Positions 35,723 through 45,078 are shown, counted from the stretch's first letter. The stretch is DNA of 64,000 nucleotides from Streptomyces niger (GCF_000718305.1 NZ_JOFQ01000004.1:248001-312000); one strand, 5' to 3'. Program-made: numbers and translations. The notes: generated from the sequence alone by a model not told the origin.

Positions 35723-36307
35723 GTGGCCGCTAGGAGCAGCTCGATCGTGACGGCTCTCACCGTGATGGCACTGGCCGCGGTCGGTTTTCTGGCCTTCGAG
35801 GCCTCGGCCGACGCCACCGACCCGTTGAAGCCGGTCCGCTCGGCCGACGGCACCTCGGCGTCGCCGTCGCCGTCGGGGCACCGGAAGCCGGAGGAGTCGG
35901 CGGCGGAGAAGGAGAAGCGGGAGACCGCGGTGCCGGCGCACTCCGGTGCGGGCAAGCGCGTGGTGTACGCGCTGGACGACCGGCGGGTGTGGCTGATCGG
36001 CCCGAAGGATCAGGTCCTGCGCACGTACAAGGTCGTACCGAGCACGGTCAGCCCGGCGCCCGGGGCGTACTCGGTGACCACGCGCTCGGCGAGCGTGACC
36101 GGTTCCGACGGCATTCCGGTCGAGAACGTCGTGCGCTTCGCGACGGTCGACAACGTGGTGGTCGGCTTCAGCGCGGCGGTCGACGGCTCGATGCCGCAGC
36201 CGGACGCGGGGCGGAAGAAGACGGGCGGCGTCCGCGAGAAGCGCGCCGACGGCGCCGCGATGTGGAAGTTCGCCACGATCGGCACGAAGGTCGTCGTGGT
36301 CTCGTAG
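35723..36307 (+). CDS. Exported protein with YkuD-like fold traces but no cysteine
   Basis: A 194-aa protein with a signal/anchor segment (VTALTVMALAAVGFLAFEASA), a Ser/Pro/Lys-rich linker to about residue 75 and a ~115-residue domain. The domain starts VVYALDDRRVWLIGPKDQVLRTYKV and continues TVSPAPGAYSV. This matches the first half of L,D-transpeptidase (YkuD) domains, but the second half with the HG..SHGC active site is missing and the whole protein has no cysteine. It probably binds wall material or is a cell-surface remnant of an enzyme. Start GTG 35723. It is divergent from tsaB across 142 bp and ended by a hairpin at 36312-36327. Confidence 0.8.
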   Translation: MAARSSSIVTALTVMALAAVGFLAFEASADATDPLKPVRSADGTSASPSPSGHRKPEESAAEKEKRETAVPAHSGAGKRVVYALDDRRVWLIGPKDQVLRTYKVVPSTVSPAPGAYSVTTRSASVTGSDGIPVENVVRFATVDNVVVGFSAAVDGSMPQPDAGRKKTGGVREKRADGAAMWKFATIGTKVVVVS

Positions 36308-36311
36308 CTCT

Positions 36312-36327
36312 CCCCGCGGGCGCGGGG
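36312..36327 (+). terminator. Short GC hairpin after the cysteine-less YkuD-like gene
   Basis: CCCCGC-GGGC-GCGGGG, a perfect 6-bp stem with a 4-nt loop, 4 bp after the stop. Further on (36346 and 36388) the sequence CACCCGTACGG occurs twice. Nothing else is seen in the 157 bp up to the next gene. Confidence 0.55.
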
Positions 36328-36464
36328 CCCCCGCACGCCCCGGCACCCGTACGGCGCAAAGGCTCCGGGCGAGCCGATGAATCACCCGTACGGGCTACGG
36401 CGCGCCGTGGCGGCGGGTGGACGGCCGGTGCGCGGTGGGGCGGTCGCCTCGCCGCGCTGCGCGC

Positions 36465-36710
36465 CTACGCCGCGTCGCGGTCGTCCGCCGGCACCGCCGG
36501 CAGGTGGGCGGCCCCGGTCACCGGCTCGGGACGGGCCTCGGGCCCGGTCTGCGCCTCGGGGGCGTCCGGAGGCGTGGAGATCGCGCTGGCGGCCGCACAC
36601 GACGCCAGGAGTTCGTTCATCGTCGGCCGGGGGCCGTCCTCGCGCCGGAACGGGGACGGTTCGCTGTCGTCGCGGCGGGCCGCCGCGGCGAGGGACTGGT
36701 GGGCCGACAT
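36465..36710 (-). CDS. Small 81-aa protein of unknown function
   Basis: A short soluble protein, MSAHQSLAAAARRDDSEPSP and so on, with a possible helix TMNELLASCAAASAI and a Pro/Glu-rich, acidic C-terminus. No family is recognised. It is supported by a very good ribosome site (GGAGG five bases before the ATG), by a perfect 16-bp palindrome 37 bp upstream at promoter distance, and by codon use with G/C in third positions. The position downstream of tsaE (173-bp gap) suggests separate control. The function is unknown. Confidence 0.7.
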   Translation of the reverse strand: MSAHQSLAAAARRDDSEPSPFRREDGPRPTMNELLASCAAASAISTPPDAPEAQTGPEARPEPVTGAAHLPAVPADDRDAA

Positions 36711-36746
36711 GGATGCCTCCCGGGGATCCTGGGGCGAGCGGGCATA

Positions 36747-36762
36747 GTTAGGTAGACCTAAC
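36747..36762. promoter_or_regulatory. Perfect 16-bp palindrome GTTAGGT-AG-ACCTAAC
   Basis: Seven-base arms and a 2-bp spacer in the 173-bp gap between tsaE and the small 81-aa gene, at a promoter-like distance from the latter's start (36710). It shares GTTAG/CTAAC and TTAGG/CCTAA half-sites with DtxR/DmdR iron boxes, but the spacing differs from the 19-bp consensus. Confidence 0.6.
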
Positions 36763-36883
36763 CGGCTCTCTCCTTCCATGTGACCACGCCCGGCACCGCC
36801 GACGCAACATCTTGCCGACGGCTTGTCGGAAACTACCGGGCCCGCCGCCCCGGAAGAACGGCCCGGCAGGGGCCGCGCCCGGC

Positions 36884-37399
36884 TCAGAGCTCCTGCAGCA
36901 CGCTCAGATCGCTGCCGGCCCAGCGCGCGCCGACGCCCGTGACCGTCACCTCGCGGACGTCGTCCTCGTCCGCCAGGGGCGCCTCGGCGCCCACCGCGCG
37001 CGCGATGACGACGTGCAGCCGGTCCTCGGACAGCTCCTCGACCTTGCCCTCGCCCCACTCCACGACGACCACGGACTCCGGGAGCGAGACGTCCAGGTCC
37101 AGGTCCTCCATCTCGTCCAGGCCGCCGCCGAGCCGGTAGGCGTCGACGTGCACCAGGGGCGGGCCTTCGTGCAGCGAGGGGTGCACCCGGGCGATGACGA
37201 AGGTCGGCGAGGTGACGGCGCCGCGTACGCCCAGGCCCTCGCCGAGGCCCCGGGTCAGCGTCGTCTTGCCCGCGCCGAGCTCCCCGCTCAGCAGCACAAG
37301 ATCGCCCGGGCGCAGCAGGCCCGCGAGCCGGCGGCCCAACTCCTGCATCCGATCCGGAGACTTGACGGTTACCTGCGTGGTGGCGTCGGTGGTGCTCAT
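36884..37399 (-). CDS. tsaE: tRNA threonylcarbamoyladenosine biosynthesis ATPase TsaE
   Basis: A 171-aa P-loop ATPase that drives the t6A complex. The Walker A motif is SGELGAGKTTLTRGL; the switch region SPTFVI and the VHVDAYRLGG motif follow, with VVVEWGEG at the Walker B side. The start is ATG 37399 (MSTTDATTQVTVKSPDRM). It is the last gene of a leftward group alr - hydrolase - tsaE, separated from the hydrolase by 114 bp that hold a 10-bp tandem repeat. Confidence 0.95.
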   Translation of the reverse strand: MSTTDATTQVTVKSPDRMQELGRRLAGLLRPGDLVLLSGELGAGKTTLTRGLGEGLGVRGAVTSPTFVIARVHPSLHEGPPLVHVDAYRLGGGLDEMEDLDLDVSLPESVVVVEWGEGKVEELSEDRLHVVIARAVGAEAPLADEDDVREVTVTGVGARWAGSDLSVLQEL

Positions 37400-37467
37400 G
37401 CCGCCGATGGTACGAGGCCGGGCGGGCACCGTGCGCCGCGGCGGCGGTGCCCTGCCTCCGGGCCTTG

Positions 37468-37508
37468 TCTCCCGGGGCCTCCCGGGGTCTCCCGGGGTCT
37501 CCCGGGCC
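37468..37508. repeat. Four 10-bp tandem copies CCCGGGGTCT/CCCGGGGCCT
   Basis: Copies start at 37471, 37481, 37491 and 37501, just after the stop of the hydrolase gene (37514, minus strand). Each copy contains the self-complementary CCCGGG. Confidence 0.85.
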
Positions 37509-37513
37509 GCGCG

Positions 37514-38755
37514 TCAGGCCCGCGCCGGCCGCCGGGCGCGGGATTCCGCCACCGCGCGGCCGACCAGGGCCGTCAGGCGGTCGTTGACCAGCTCGGGGTG
37601 TTCCAGCATGACCAGGTGGCCGGCGTCCGGTACGCAGACCAGCTCCGCGGCCGGCAGCAGGTCGCCGATCGCGCGGCTGTGCTCGGGCGGGGTGATCAGG
37701 TCGTGGTCGCCGGCCAGGACGAGCGCCGGTACGGCGTCGTACGCCGCCAGCGCCGCCGTCTTGTCGTGCACGGCGAAGGCCGGGAAGAACTCCGCGACCA
37801 CATCGATCGGGGTCGCCTCGATCAGCCGTTCGGCGAAGCGCGCGACACCGGGGTCGACGTCCTTGGGCGCGCCGAAGGAGTACCGCTTCACCAGCCCGGC
37901 GAAGAGGTCGGCCGTGGCCCGCCGGCCCTTCTCGACCAGCTCGCTCTGCGCGCCCAGCGCCTTGAGCACCCCCGGGGCGAAGCGGTGGAAGGCCTTCACG
38001 CCCAGCGACGGCAGCCCGAAGGCGACCTCGCTCAGCCGCCCGGCCGACGTGCCGACCAGCCCGACGCCCACCACGCGCTCGGCCACGTACTCCGGGAACT
38101 GATCGGCCAGCGCCATCACCGTCATGCCGCCCATGGAGTGCCCGACCAGCACGATCGGCCCCTCCGGCACGGCTGCGTCCAGTACCGCCTTCAGGTCCCG
38201 GCCCAGCATGTCGATGGTGACCGGTTCGGTGCCCTCGATCTGGGCGTGGCCGCGGGCCGAGCGGCCGTGGCTGCGCTGGTCCCAGTGGACCGTGCGGACG
38301 GTGCCGCGCAGCGCGGCCCGCTGGAAGTGCCAGGCGTCCTGGCTGAGGCAGTAGCCGTGGCAGAAGACGACGGTGGGGGCCGCGGAGCGTCGCCCCATGG
38401 CCTTCAGGAGGCGCTTGCGGCGGGCCTTCTGCGCCTCGCCGCCCGAACCCTCGTCGGGCTCGTCGATCTCGTAGTACAGCTCGGTGCCGTCCTCGGCGTA
38501 CGCCCTGCCCGGCGCGCCGCGCAGGGAGCCGTACGGTCCCGCCGAGTCCAGCGCCATCCGCGCCTTGCGGCGCACCCCGCGGCCGACCGTCAGCCGCTCC
38601 AGCGCCATCCCCGCGGCGGCGCCGGCCGCGACCACGCCGATCGCGGCGCCCGCGACCCCCGCGTGCCGGCCGGCCCGGGTCCAGCCGCCCACGGTCCGCG
38701 CGGCGCCGGCGGCGGCCTCGGCCACGTCCGGCACGCCCGGTGTGTGCTCGCTCAT
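37514..38755 (-). CDS. Alpha/beta hydrolase with N-terminal membrane segment
   Basis: A 413-aa protein. Residues ~30-50 form a Gly/Ala-rich membrane or membrane-surface helix (AGVAGAAIGVVAAGAAAGMAL). The hydrolase domain has the oxyanion region VVFCHGYCLSQDAWHFQR, the nucleophile elbow LVGHSMGGMTVMAL (Ser), the acid near VLAGDHDLITPPEHS and the His in DAGHLVMLEHPE. The catalytic triad is complete. The substrate is unknown. ATG overlaps the alr stop by 4 bp (ATGA), a tight coupling that is conserved in Streptomyces as I recall. Confidence 0.9.
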   Translation of the reverse strand: MSEHTPGVPDVAEAAAGAARTVGGWTRAGRHAGVAGAAIGVVAAGAAAGMALERLTVGRGVRRKARMALDSAGPYGSLRGAPGRAYAEDGTELYYEIDEPDEGSGGEAQKARRKRLLKAMGRRSAAPTVVFCHGYCLSQDAWHFQRAALRGTVRTVHWDQRSHGRSARGHAQIEGTEPVTIDMLGRDLKAVLDAAVPEGPIVLVGHSMGGMTVMALADQFPEYVAERVVGVGLVGTSAGRLSEVAFGLPSLGVKAFHRFAPGVLKALGAQSELVEKGRRATADLFAGLVKRYSFGAPKDVDPGVARFAERLIEATPIDVVAEFFPAFAVHDKTAALAAYDAVPALVLAGDHDLITPPEHSRAIGDLLPAAELVCVPDAGHLVMLEHPELVNDRLTALVGRAVAESRARRPARA

Positions 38756-39936
38756 GTCCCGTCCCCCGTTCCGTCCTGTTCCGGAACATTCCCGCGCCCA
38801 GGGACATAGACGCGTGGGACGCGGCTTCCGATGCGCGTGACGATCTCGTACCCGATGGTGCCGATGGCCTGCGCCCAGTCCTCGGCGGTCGGCTCGCCGC
38901 GGTCGCCCGGCCCGAAGAGCACCGCCTCGTCCCCCACGGAGGCGGTGTCCCCGCCGAGGTCGACGACGAACTGGTCCATGGCGACCCGGCCGGCGATCGT
39001 GCGCCGCTTGCCGGCGATGAGCACCGGCCCTGTACCGGAGGCGTGCCGCGGGATGCCGTCGGCGTAGCCCAGCGGGACCAGGGCGAGCGTGGTGTCCCCG
39101 GGGGTCGTGTAGTGGTGGCCGTACGAGACGCCGTGGCCGCCGGGTACGTGCTTGACCGAGGCGAGGGCGGCGGAGAGCGTCATGACCGGGCGCAGCCCGA
39201 GGTCGGCGGGCGTGCCGACCTCCGGGCTCGGCGAGACGCCGTAGATGCCGATCCCGGCGCGGACCAGGTCGAAGTGCGCGTCGGGGAGGGTGAGCAGGCC
39301 CGGGGTGTTGCAGATGTGCCGGACCTCGGGCGCCAGGCCGGCCGCCTCGGCGGTCGCGAGCGCGTCGCGGAAGACGGCGAGTTGGGCGGCGATCGAGGGG
39401 TGGCCGGGCTCGTCGGCGCAGGCGAAGTGCGACCAGACGCCGGTGACCTCGATCAGGCCCTCGGCCTCGGCGGCGCGGGCCGCTTCGGTCAGCTCGGCCC
39501 ACTCGGCGGGCGGGCAGCCGTTGCGGCCGAGGCCGGTGTCGATCTTCAGCTGGACGCGTGCGCGGCGGCCGGCGGCGTGCGCCGCGTGGCGCACCTCGTG
39601 CAGCGCCCACAGGCCGCTCACCGAGACGTCGATGTCGAGCAGCACGGCCTTGCGCCACGGGCCGCCGGGCGTCCACAGCCAGGCCATGAGGCGGCCGGTG
39701 TCGCCCGCCTCGCGCAGCGCGAAGGCCTCTTCGGGGAGCGCCGTGCCCAGCCACTCGGCGCCGGCCTCACGGGCCGCTGCGGCGCACTGCAGCGCGCCGT
39801 GGCCGTACCCGTCGGACTTGACCACGGCCATCAGCTGCGCACGCGGAGCGCGCGCCTTCAGGGCACGCACGTTCGACCTCAGTGCGTCGAGGTCGATGGT
39901 GGCACGGGCGCGCAGTGCTCTCTCGTTCATCGTCAT
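38752..39936 (-). CDS. alr: Alanine racemase
   Basis: A 394-aa PLP enzyme that makes D-alanine for peptidoglycan. The PLP lysine is in AVVKSDGYGHGALQ (about residue 40) and the opposite catalytic Tyr is in HGVSYGHHYTTPG. The substrate-side segment GRVAMDQFVVDLG and a C-terminal EDWAQAIGTIGYEIVTRIG complete it. The length is normal. It is upstream of the hydrolase gene and 73 bp from the L,D-transpeptidase stop. All of these run leftward. Confidence 0.96.
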   Translation of the reverse strand: MTMNERALRARATIDLDALRSNVRALKARAPRAQLMAVVKSDGYGHGALQCAAAAREAGAEWLGTALPEEAFALREAGDTGRLMAWLWTPGGPWRKAVLLDIDVSVSGLWALHEVRHAAHAAGRRARVQLKIDTGLGRNGCPPAEWAELTEAARAAEAEGLIEVTGVWSHFACADEPGHPSIAAQLAVFRDALATAEAAGLAPEVRHICNTPGLLTLPDAHFDLVRAGIGIYGVSPSPEVGTPADLGLRPVMTLSAALASVKHVPGGHGVSYGHHYTTPGDTTLALVPLGYADGIPRHASGTGPVLIAGKRRTIAGRVAMDQFVVDLGGDTASVGDEAVLFGPGDRGEPTAEDWAQAIGTIGYEIVTRIGSRVPRVYVPGRGNVPEQDGTGDGT

Positions 39937-40009
39937 CAGTGTCTCAGGTGCGGCGGGCGGGGCCCTTCCGACCGCCGCAGTGAGAGGTTTCCGGGCGCCT
40001 GACGCCGGG

Positions 40010-41023
40010 TCACTCGGCCGGTTTGCGGCCCCAGACGAAGACCTCGTCGCCCACCCTGAGGAGGTTCCACAGCTTGGCCGCGTGCGGCCGCCGCAGGTTC
40101 ACGCAGCCGTACGAGCCGGGCGGGCTGTAGATGTTCCCGGAGATGCCGTGGAGGGCCTGGCCGCCGTCGAAGAACTGGGAGTGCGGCATCGGCGAGTGGT
40201 AGATCGTCGAGTAGTGGTGCCGGTTGCGCAGGTAGACCTCGTGCTTGCCGGGGCGGGTCGGGTAGCCGGCCCGCCCGCTGCGGATCGCCACGGGCCCGAA
40301 GATCACCTTGTCGTGGTTCTGCACCCACATGATCTGGCGCGGCAGGTCGACGCAGGCCACCCGGGGCGCCCAGTGCTCGCCCTTCTTGCGCATCGGGGGC
40401 ACGGGGCAGCGGCCCGCCTTGTTCGGGTCCGCCTTGGCGACCAGGAGCCGGATGGTGCCCCAGGTGGCCGGGCCGGTGAAGCCGTTGGCCGGGCTGATGT
40501 TCTCCCGCTTCTGGAAGGCGCTGATGGCCTTGCAGTCCGCCGGGGACTGCTTGCCGTCCACCTTCAGCTTCAGGTAGCGCTCCACCTGCTTCTGGAAGGG
40601 GCCGGTGGCGGTGGTGCAGTCGGGGGCTTTCGGTGCCCGCATGACCTCGGTGCGCGGCACGTACTCCACGATGGGGGCCTTCTCGGCGCGGGCACCGTCG
40701 GCCTCCTGCGCGCCGGGCTTGCCGGCCGACGGCTTGCCGGGCTTGCCGGGCTTGCCGGTGTGCTTCCCGGGCTTCCCCGCGTGCTTGCCCGGCTGCTTGC
40801 CGGGCTTCTTCCCGTGGACCGTCGGCTTGGACTCGTACGTCTGGTCGGGCGTGTCCTTCGGCTTCGCGGCGTTGGGGACGCCGGGTACCAGCTCGGACAC
40901 GGTGTAGACGTGCGGCTTCTGCGGCCCGGGATCACCGGCGGCGGTCCCGGGGGCCGCCGCGAGACCCAGCAGGGTGGCGGTGCCGGTGGCACCGACCAGC
41001 AGGGTGGAGAAATATCGGTTCAT
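40010..41023 (-). CDS. L,D-transpeptidase (YkuD family), exported
   Basis: A 337-aa secreted protein with signal peptide (MNRYFSTLLVGATGTATLLG ending AAPGTAAG). A long basic Gly-Lys-Pro repeat linker (GKPGKHTGKPGKPGKPS, about residues 70-105) follows, then a peptidoglycan-binding-like helical segment, then the YkuD domain. The active site is HGISGNIYSPPGSYGCVNLR, with His, Ser-x-Gly and Cys complete. It should form 3-3 wall cross-links or attach proteins to the wall. Linkers of this kind often bind anionic wall polymers. It is divergent from the nnr gene across 218 bp. It does not share operon structure with alr, from which it is 73 bp away. Confidence 0.92.
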   Translation of the reverse strand: MNRYFSTLLVGATGTATLLGLAAAPGTAAGDPGPQKPHVYTVSELVPGVPNAAKPKDTPDQTYESKPTVHGKKPGKQPGKHAGKPGKHTGKPGKPGKPSAGKPGAQEADGARAEKAPIVEYVPRTEVMRAPKAPDCTTATGPFQKQVERYLKLKVDGKQSPADCKAISAFQKRENISPANGFTGPATWGTIRLLVAKADPNKAGRCPVPPMRKKGEHWAPRVACVDLPRQIMWVQNHDKVIFGPVAIRSGRAGYPTRPGKHEVYLRNRHHYSTIYHSPMPHSQFFDGGQALHGISGNIYSPPGSYGCVNLRRPHAAKLWNLLRVGDEVFVWGRKPAE

Positions 41024-41241
41024 ACGACCAGATGTGCCGTGGCGGCGGCTCGGCGCCTCACGGAGGGGCGCAGGTTCGCCCTGGCGAGCGGGTTTTTCGG
41101 CCGGGCGGAGGTGCCGCGCTGGCGGGCCGCGCGGAGGGCGCATCGCGACGCACCGGGCGACCCTGGCCGCGTGCCCGGAGCACGGGCCGGGCACCCGGAC
41201 CGGGCAGGCGTGCCCGCGGCTCTGCGGGTGAGACTGGGGGC

Positions 41242-42660
41242 ATGAGGACTGCTTACAGCGTGGAGAAGGTGCGGGCGGCGGAGCGGGACCTGATGGCGCG
41301 GCTGCCGGCCGGCGCCCTGATGCAGCGGGCAGCGGCCGGCCTGGCGGTGGCCTGTGCGGACCTCCTGGGCCGGGTGTACGGGTCCCGGGTGGTGCTGCTG
41401 GTGGGCAGCGGCGACAACGGCGGCGACGCGCTGTACGCGGGCGCCCGGCTGGCCCGCCGGGGCGCCGGGGTGCGCGCGGTGCTGCTGTCCCCGGAACGGG
41501 CGCACCAGGGCGGTCTGGCGGCCCTCAGGGCGGCGGGCGGCCGGGTGTCGGCCGACCCGCGCGGCGACATCGGCCGCGCCGACCTCGTCGTGGACGGCAT
41601 CGTGGGCATCGGCGGCAAGGGCGGGCTGCGCCCGGAGGCGGCGGAGCTGGCCGAGGCGGCGCGCGCCCGTACCGTTCTGGCGGTGGACCTGCCGAGCGGG
41701 GTGAACGCGGACACCGGCGAGGTGGACGGGACGGCCGTACGGGCGGACGCGACGGTGACGTTCGGCGCGTACAAGCCGGGGCTGCTGATCGATCCGGCGC
41801 GCGAGTACGTGGGCGCGCTGCGGCTGGTGGACATCGGCCTGGAGCTGCCGGACCCGGACGTCGAGGCGTTGCAGCACGCGGAGGTGGCGGCGCTGCTGCC
41901 CGTACCGGCGGCGGACAGCGACAAGTACCGGCGCGGCGTGGTCGGCGTCGTGGCGGGCTCGGCGCGCTATCCGGGCGCCGCGGTGCTGGCGGTGTCGGGC
42001 GCGCTGCGCGGCGGCGCGGGCGCGGTGCGGTACGTGGGCCCCGGCGGCGACGCGGTGATCGCGGCGCACCCGGAGACGCTGGTGCACGCGGGCCCGCCCT
42101 CGAAGGCGGGGCGGGTGCAGGCGTGGGTGATCGGCCCGGGGCTGGGCGACGACGAGGCGGCCATGGCCGACGTGCTGGCCTCCGACGTGCCCGTCCTCGT
42201 GGACGCGGACGGGCTGCACAACCTGGATCCGACGCGGCTGCGGGCCCGTACGGCGCCGACGCTGCTCACCCCGCACGCGGGCGAGGCCGCCGCGCTGCTC
42301 GGCGCCGCCCGCGAGGAGGTGGAGTCGGCACGGCTGCACTCGGTACGCGAGCTGGCCGCCCGGTACGGCGCGACGGTGCTGCTCAAGGGCTCCTCGACGC
42401 TGATCGCCGACCCCGCGGGCGGCGCCGTCCGGGTCAACCCGACCGGTACGGGCTGGCTCGCCACGGCGGGCAGCGGCGACGTGCTCTCCGGCCTCACGGG
42501 AGCGCTCCTGGCGACAGGTCTCTCCGCTCTGGACGCGGGCTCGGCCGGCGCGTACCTCCATGGGCTGGCGGCCCGTCAGGCGGCGTCGACGGGCACGCCA
42601 CTGACCGCGTGTGACGTGGCCGCGGCGCTGCCGGAGACATGGCTGTCAGTGACCGCCTAG
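41242..42660 (+). CDS. nnr: Bifunctional NAD(P)HX epimerase/dehydratase
   Basis: A 472-aa repair enzyme for hydrated NAD(P)H. The N-terminal YjeF epimerase domain (1-~210) has the phosphate loop LLVGSGDNGGDALYAGARLA and AVDLPSGVNADTGEV. The C-terminal carbohydrate-kinase-like dehydratase domain has KYRRGVVGVVAGSARYPGAAVLA, PTLLTPHAGEAAAL and the ATP/ADP motif TAGSGDVLSGLTGAL. Both active parts are intact. ATG 41242 follows CTGGGGG. It is convergent with acpS and glmS across 135 bp. Confidence 0.94.
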   Translation: MRTAYSVEKVRAAERDLMARLPAGALMQRAAAGLAVACADLLGRVYGSRVVLLVGSGDNGGDALYAGARLARRGAGVRAVLLSPERAHQGGLAALRAAGGRVSADPRGDIGRADLVVDGIVGIGGKGGLRPEAAELAEAARARTVLAVDLPSGVNADTGEVDGTAVRADATVTFGAYKPGLLIDPAREYVGALRLVDIGLELPDPDVEALQHAEVAALLPVPAADSDKYRRGVVGVVAGSARYPGAAVLAVSGALRGGAGAVRYVGPGGDAVIAAHPETLVHAGPPSKAGRVQAWVIGPGLGDDEAAMADVLASDVPVLVDADGLHNLDPTRLRARTAPTLLTPHAGEAAALLGAAREEVESARLHSVRELAARYGATVLLKGSSTLIADPAGGAVRVNPTGTGWLATAGSGDVLSGLTGALLATGLSALDAGSAGAYLHGLAARQAASTGTPLTACDVAAALPETWLSVTA

Positions 42661-42795
42661 GTGTGCCCCGACAGGGGCGCGGGGCGGTGTCGACATGCGG
42701 CTGCGCCGCGCGGGCGCGACCAGCCACGGCGCGCCTGCGGAAGACCACCGGGCGCACCCCCGCGGCGCGTTGCGGCCACCCGCCGACCGGCACAG
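42661..42795. repeat. Diverged copy of a Streptomyces-type intergenic repeat, between convergent nnr and acpS
   Basis: The stretch has a GCCCC-GACA-GGGGC hairpin (42664-42677), GCGCGGGG and then GCGACCAGCCACGGCGCG. This resembles the very frequent Streptomyces intergenic element, a hairpin plus GAACTGCGCGACCAGCC, as I recall it. A better copy is at 55573-55635. It probably works as a terminator. Confidence 0.55.
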
Positions 42796-43164
42796 TCACC
42801 CCTCCGCGATCACCACTGCCGAAGCCACCCCCGCGTCATGGCTGAGCGAGACGTGCCAGGTCTGCACCCCGCGCTCCGCCGCCGCGGCGGCCACCGTGCC
42901 CCGCACCCGCAGCCGTGGCTGCCCGCTGTCCTCGACGTACACCTCGGCGTCCGTCCAGTGCAGGCCGCGCGGCGCGCCCAGCGCCTTGGCCAGCGCCTCC
43001 TTCGCGGCGAACCGGGCCGCGAGGGAGGCGACGCCGCGCGGCTCGCCGCCGGGCAGGTACCGCTCGCTGTCGACGAAGAGCCGGTCCAGCATCTGGGGCG
43101 TGCGCTCCAGCGCGGCGGCGAACCGGTCGATCTCGGCGACGTCGATACCGACTCCGATGATCAT
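42796..43164 (-). CDS. acpS: Holo-[acyl-carrier-protein] synthase
   Basis: A 122-aa phosphopantetheinyl transferase that loads the fatty-acid acyl carrier protein. The motif start [14 protein letters not shown] carries the first metal Asp. [13 protein letters not shown] holds the Glu/Lys pair and the C-terminal SLSHD segment is present. ATG overlaps the glmS stop by 4 bp (ATGA), so translation is coupled to glmS. Confidence 0.95.
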   Translation of the reverse strand: MIIGVGIDVAEIDRFAAALERTPQMLDRLFVDSERYLPGGEPRGVASLAARFAAKEALAKALGAPRGLHWTDAEVYVEDSGQPRLRVRGTVAAAAAERGVQTWHVSLSHDAGVASAVVIAEG

Positions 43165-45008
43165 TCGACGGTCACCGACTTCGCGAGGTTGCGCGGCTGG
43201 TCGACCTCGTTGCCGCGGGCCGTGGCCAGCTCGCAGGCGAAGACCTGGAGCGGCACGGTGGCCACCAGCGGCTGCAGCAGGGTCGGCGTCGCCGGGATGC
43301 GGACGAGGTGGTCGGCGTACGGCACGACCGTCTCGTCGCCCTCCTCGGCGATGACGATGGTGCGGGCGCCGCGGGCCCGGATCTCCTGGATGTTGGAGAC
43401 GATCTTGTCGTGCAGAACCGAGCGGCCGCGGGGCGACGGGACGATCACCACCACCGGCAGGTCCTCCTCGATCAGCGCGATCGGGCCGTGCTTCAGCTCG
43501 CCGGCCGCGAAGCCCTCGGCGTGCATGTACGCCAGCTCCTTGAGCTTCAGCGCGCCCTCCAGGGCGACCGGGTGGCCTACATGGCGCCCGAGGAAGAGCA
43601 CGGTGTTCTTGTCCGCGAGGCCGCGGGCCAGCTCCCGTACCGGCTCCATCGTGCCCAGCACCTCGTCCACCTGGGTGCCGATCTCGGCCAGCTCCTTGAT
43701 CACCGCCTGGATCTCGTCGCCCCACTTCGTGCCGCGCACCTGGCCCAGGTACAGCGCGACCAGGTAGCAGGCGACCAGCTGGGTGAGGAACGCCTTGGTG
43801 GAGGCGACGGCCACCTCGGGCCCGGCGTGCGTGTAGAGCACGGCGTCGGACTCGCGCGGAATGGTCGAGCCGTTGGTGTTGCAGATGGCGAGGACCTTGG
43901 CGCCCTGTTCACGGGCGTGCCGCAGCGCCATCAGGGTGTCCATGGTCTCGCCGGACTGGGAGATCGCGACGACCAGCGTGCGGTGGTCCAGGATCGGGTC
44001 GCGGTAGCGGAACTCGCTCGCCAGCTCCACCTCGCACGGCATGCGCGTCCAGTGCTCGATGGCGTACTTGGCGATCAGCCCCGCGTGGAAGGCCGTGCCG
44101 CACGCCACGATGACGACCTTCTGCGCCTCCCGCAGCACCCCGTCCGGGATGCGCACCTCGTCCAGCGACAGCCGCCCGTCCGCGCCGATCCGCCCCAGGA
44201 GGGTGTCCGCGACCGCCTTCGGCTGCTCGGCGATCTCCTTCAGCATGAAGTAGTCGTAGCCGCCCTTCTCGGCGGCCGAGGCGTCCCAGTCGACGTGGTA
44301 CGGACGCACCTCGGCCGGGCGGCCCTCGAAGTCGGTGACCTGGACGCCGTCCCGGCGCACCTCCACGACCTGGTCCTGGCCCAGTTCGACGGCCTCGCGG
44401 GTGTGCGCGATGAAGGCCGCCACGTCGGAGGCGAGGAACGCCTCGTCCTCACCGAGGCCGACGACCAGCGGGGAGTTGCGGCGGGCGCCGACAACGACGT
44501 CCGGCGCGTCGGCGTGCACCGCCACGAGCGTGAAGGCGCCCTCCAGCCGGCGGCAGACCTGCCGCATCGCCTCGGCGAGGTCACCGCACGAGGAGAAGGA
44601 CTCGGCCAGCAGGTGGGCGACCACCTCGGTGTCCGTCTCGGAGGTCAGTTCGTGGCCGCGGTCGGTCAGCTCGGCACGGAGCGCGGCGAAGTTCTCGATG
44701 ATGCCGTTGTGCACCACCGCGACCCGCCCGGAGTTGTCCAGGTGGGGATGGGCGTTGGCGTCGGTGGGCCCGCCGTGCGTGGCCCACCGGGTGTGGCCGA
44801 TGCCCGTACTGCCGGCCGGCAGCGGGCGCGCGGCCAGCTCCTTGTCCAGATTGGCGAGCTTGCCGGCCTTCTTCGCCGCCGCCAGGCCGCCGTCGGCCAG
44901 TACCGCGACGCCGGCCGAGTCGTAGCCGCGGTACTCCAGCCGCTTCAGTCCGGCCAGTACGACGTCCAGGGCCGACTGCCCGCCCACGTATCCCACGATT
45001 CCGCACAT
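43161..45008 (-). CDS. glmS: Glutamine-fructose-6-phosphate aminotransferase (isomerising)
   Basis: A 615-aa enzyme making glucosamine 6-phosphate for cell wall precursors. The N-terminal Cys2 of the glutaminase ([18 protein letters not shown]) is present, then the GFAT signature [14 protein letters not shown]. Two SIS sugar-isomerase domains follow ([38 protein letters not shown]). The C-terminus NLAKSVTVE matches the family. No glmS ribozyme fold is seen upstream. It lies 93 bp downstream of a small conserved gene and upstream of acpS. Confidence 0.97.
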   Translation of the reverse strand: MCGIVGYVGGQSALDVVLAGLKRLEYRGYDSAGVAVLADGGLAAAKKAGKLANLDKELAARPLPAGSTGIGHTRWATHGGPTDANAHPHLDNSGRVAVVHNGIIENFAALRAELTDRGHELTSETDTEVVAHLLAESFSSCGDLAEAMRQVCRRLEGAFTLVAVHADAPDVVVGARRNSPLVVGLGEDEAFLASDVAAFIAHTREAVELGQDQVVEVRRDGVQVTDFEGRPAEVRPYHVDWDASAAEKGGYDYFMLKEIAEQPKAVADTLLGRIGADGRLSLDEVRIPDGVLREAQKVVIVACGTAFHAGLIAKYAIEHWTRMPCEVELASEFRYRDPILDHRTLVVAISQSGETMDTLMALRHAREQGAKVLAICNTNGSTIPRESDAVLYTHAGPEVAVASTKAFLTQLVACYLVALYLGQVRGTKWGDEIQAVIKELAEIGTQVDEVLGTMEPVRELARGLADKNTVLFLGRHVGHPVALEGALKLKELAYMHAEGFAAGELKHGPIALIEEDLPVVVIVPSPRGRSVLHDKIVSNIQEIRARGARTIVIAEEGDETVVPYADHLVRIPATPTLLQPLVATVPLQVFACELATARGNEVDQPRNLAKSVTVE

Positions 45009-45078
45009 GGAGGCAGCCTACGGCGGACGGAGATCATTGCCTCGGTGCCGTACGGGTCATCGCCCAGGGACCGTCCGG

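Noticed and set aside
36747..36762. Calling the palindrome an iron (DmdR/IdeR) box
   Set aside because: The half-sites fit, but the spacing gives 14-16 bp instead of the 19-bp consensus TTAGGTTAGSCTAACCTAA. Left as an unidentified palindrome.
45009..45078. glmS ribozyme
   Set aside because: No ribozyme core or conserved pairing is seen in the short gap upstream of glmS. The ribozyme is known from Firmicutes, not Streptomyces.
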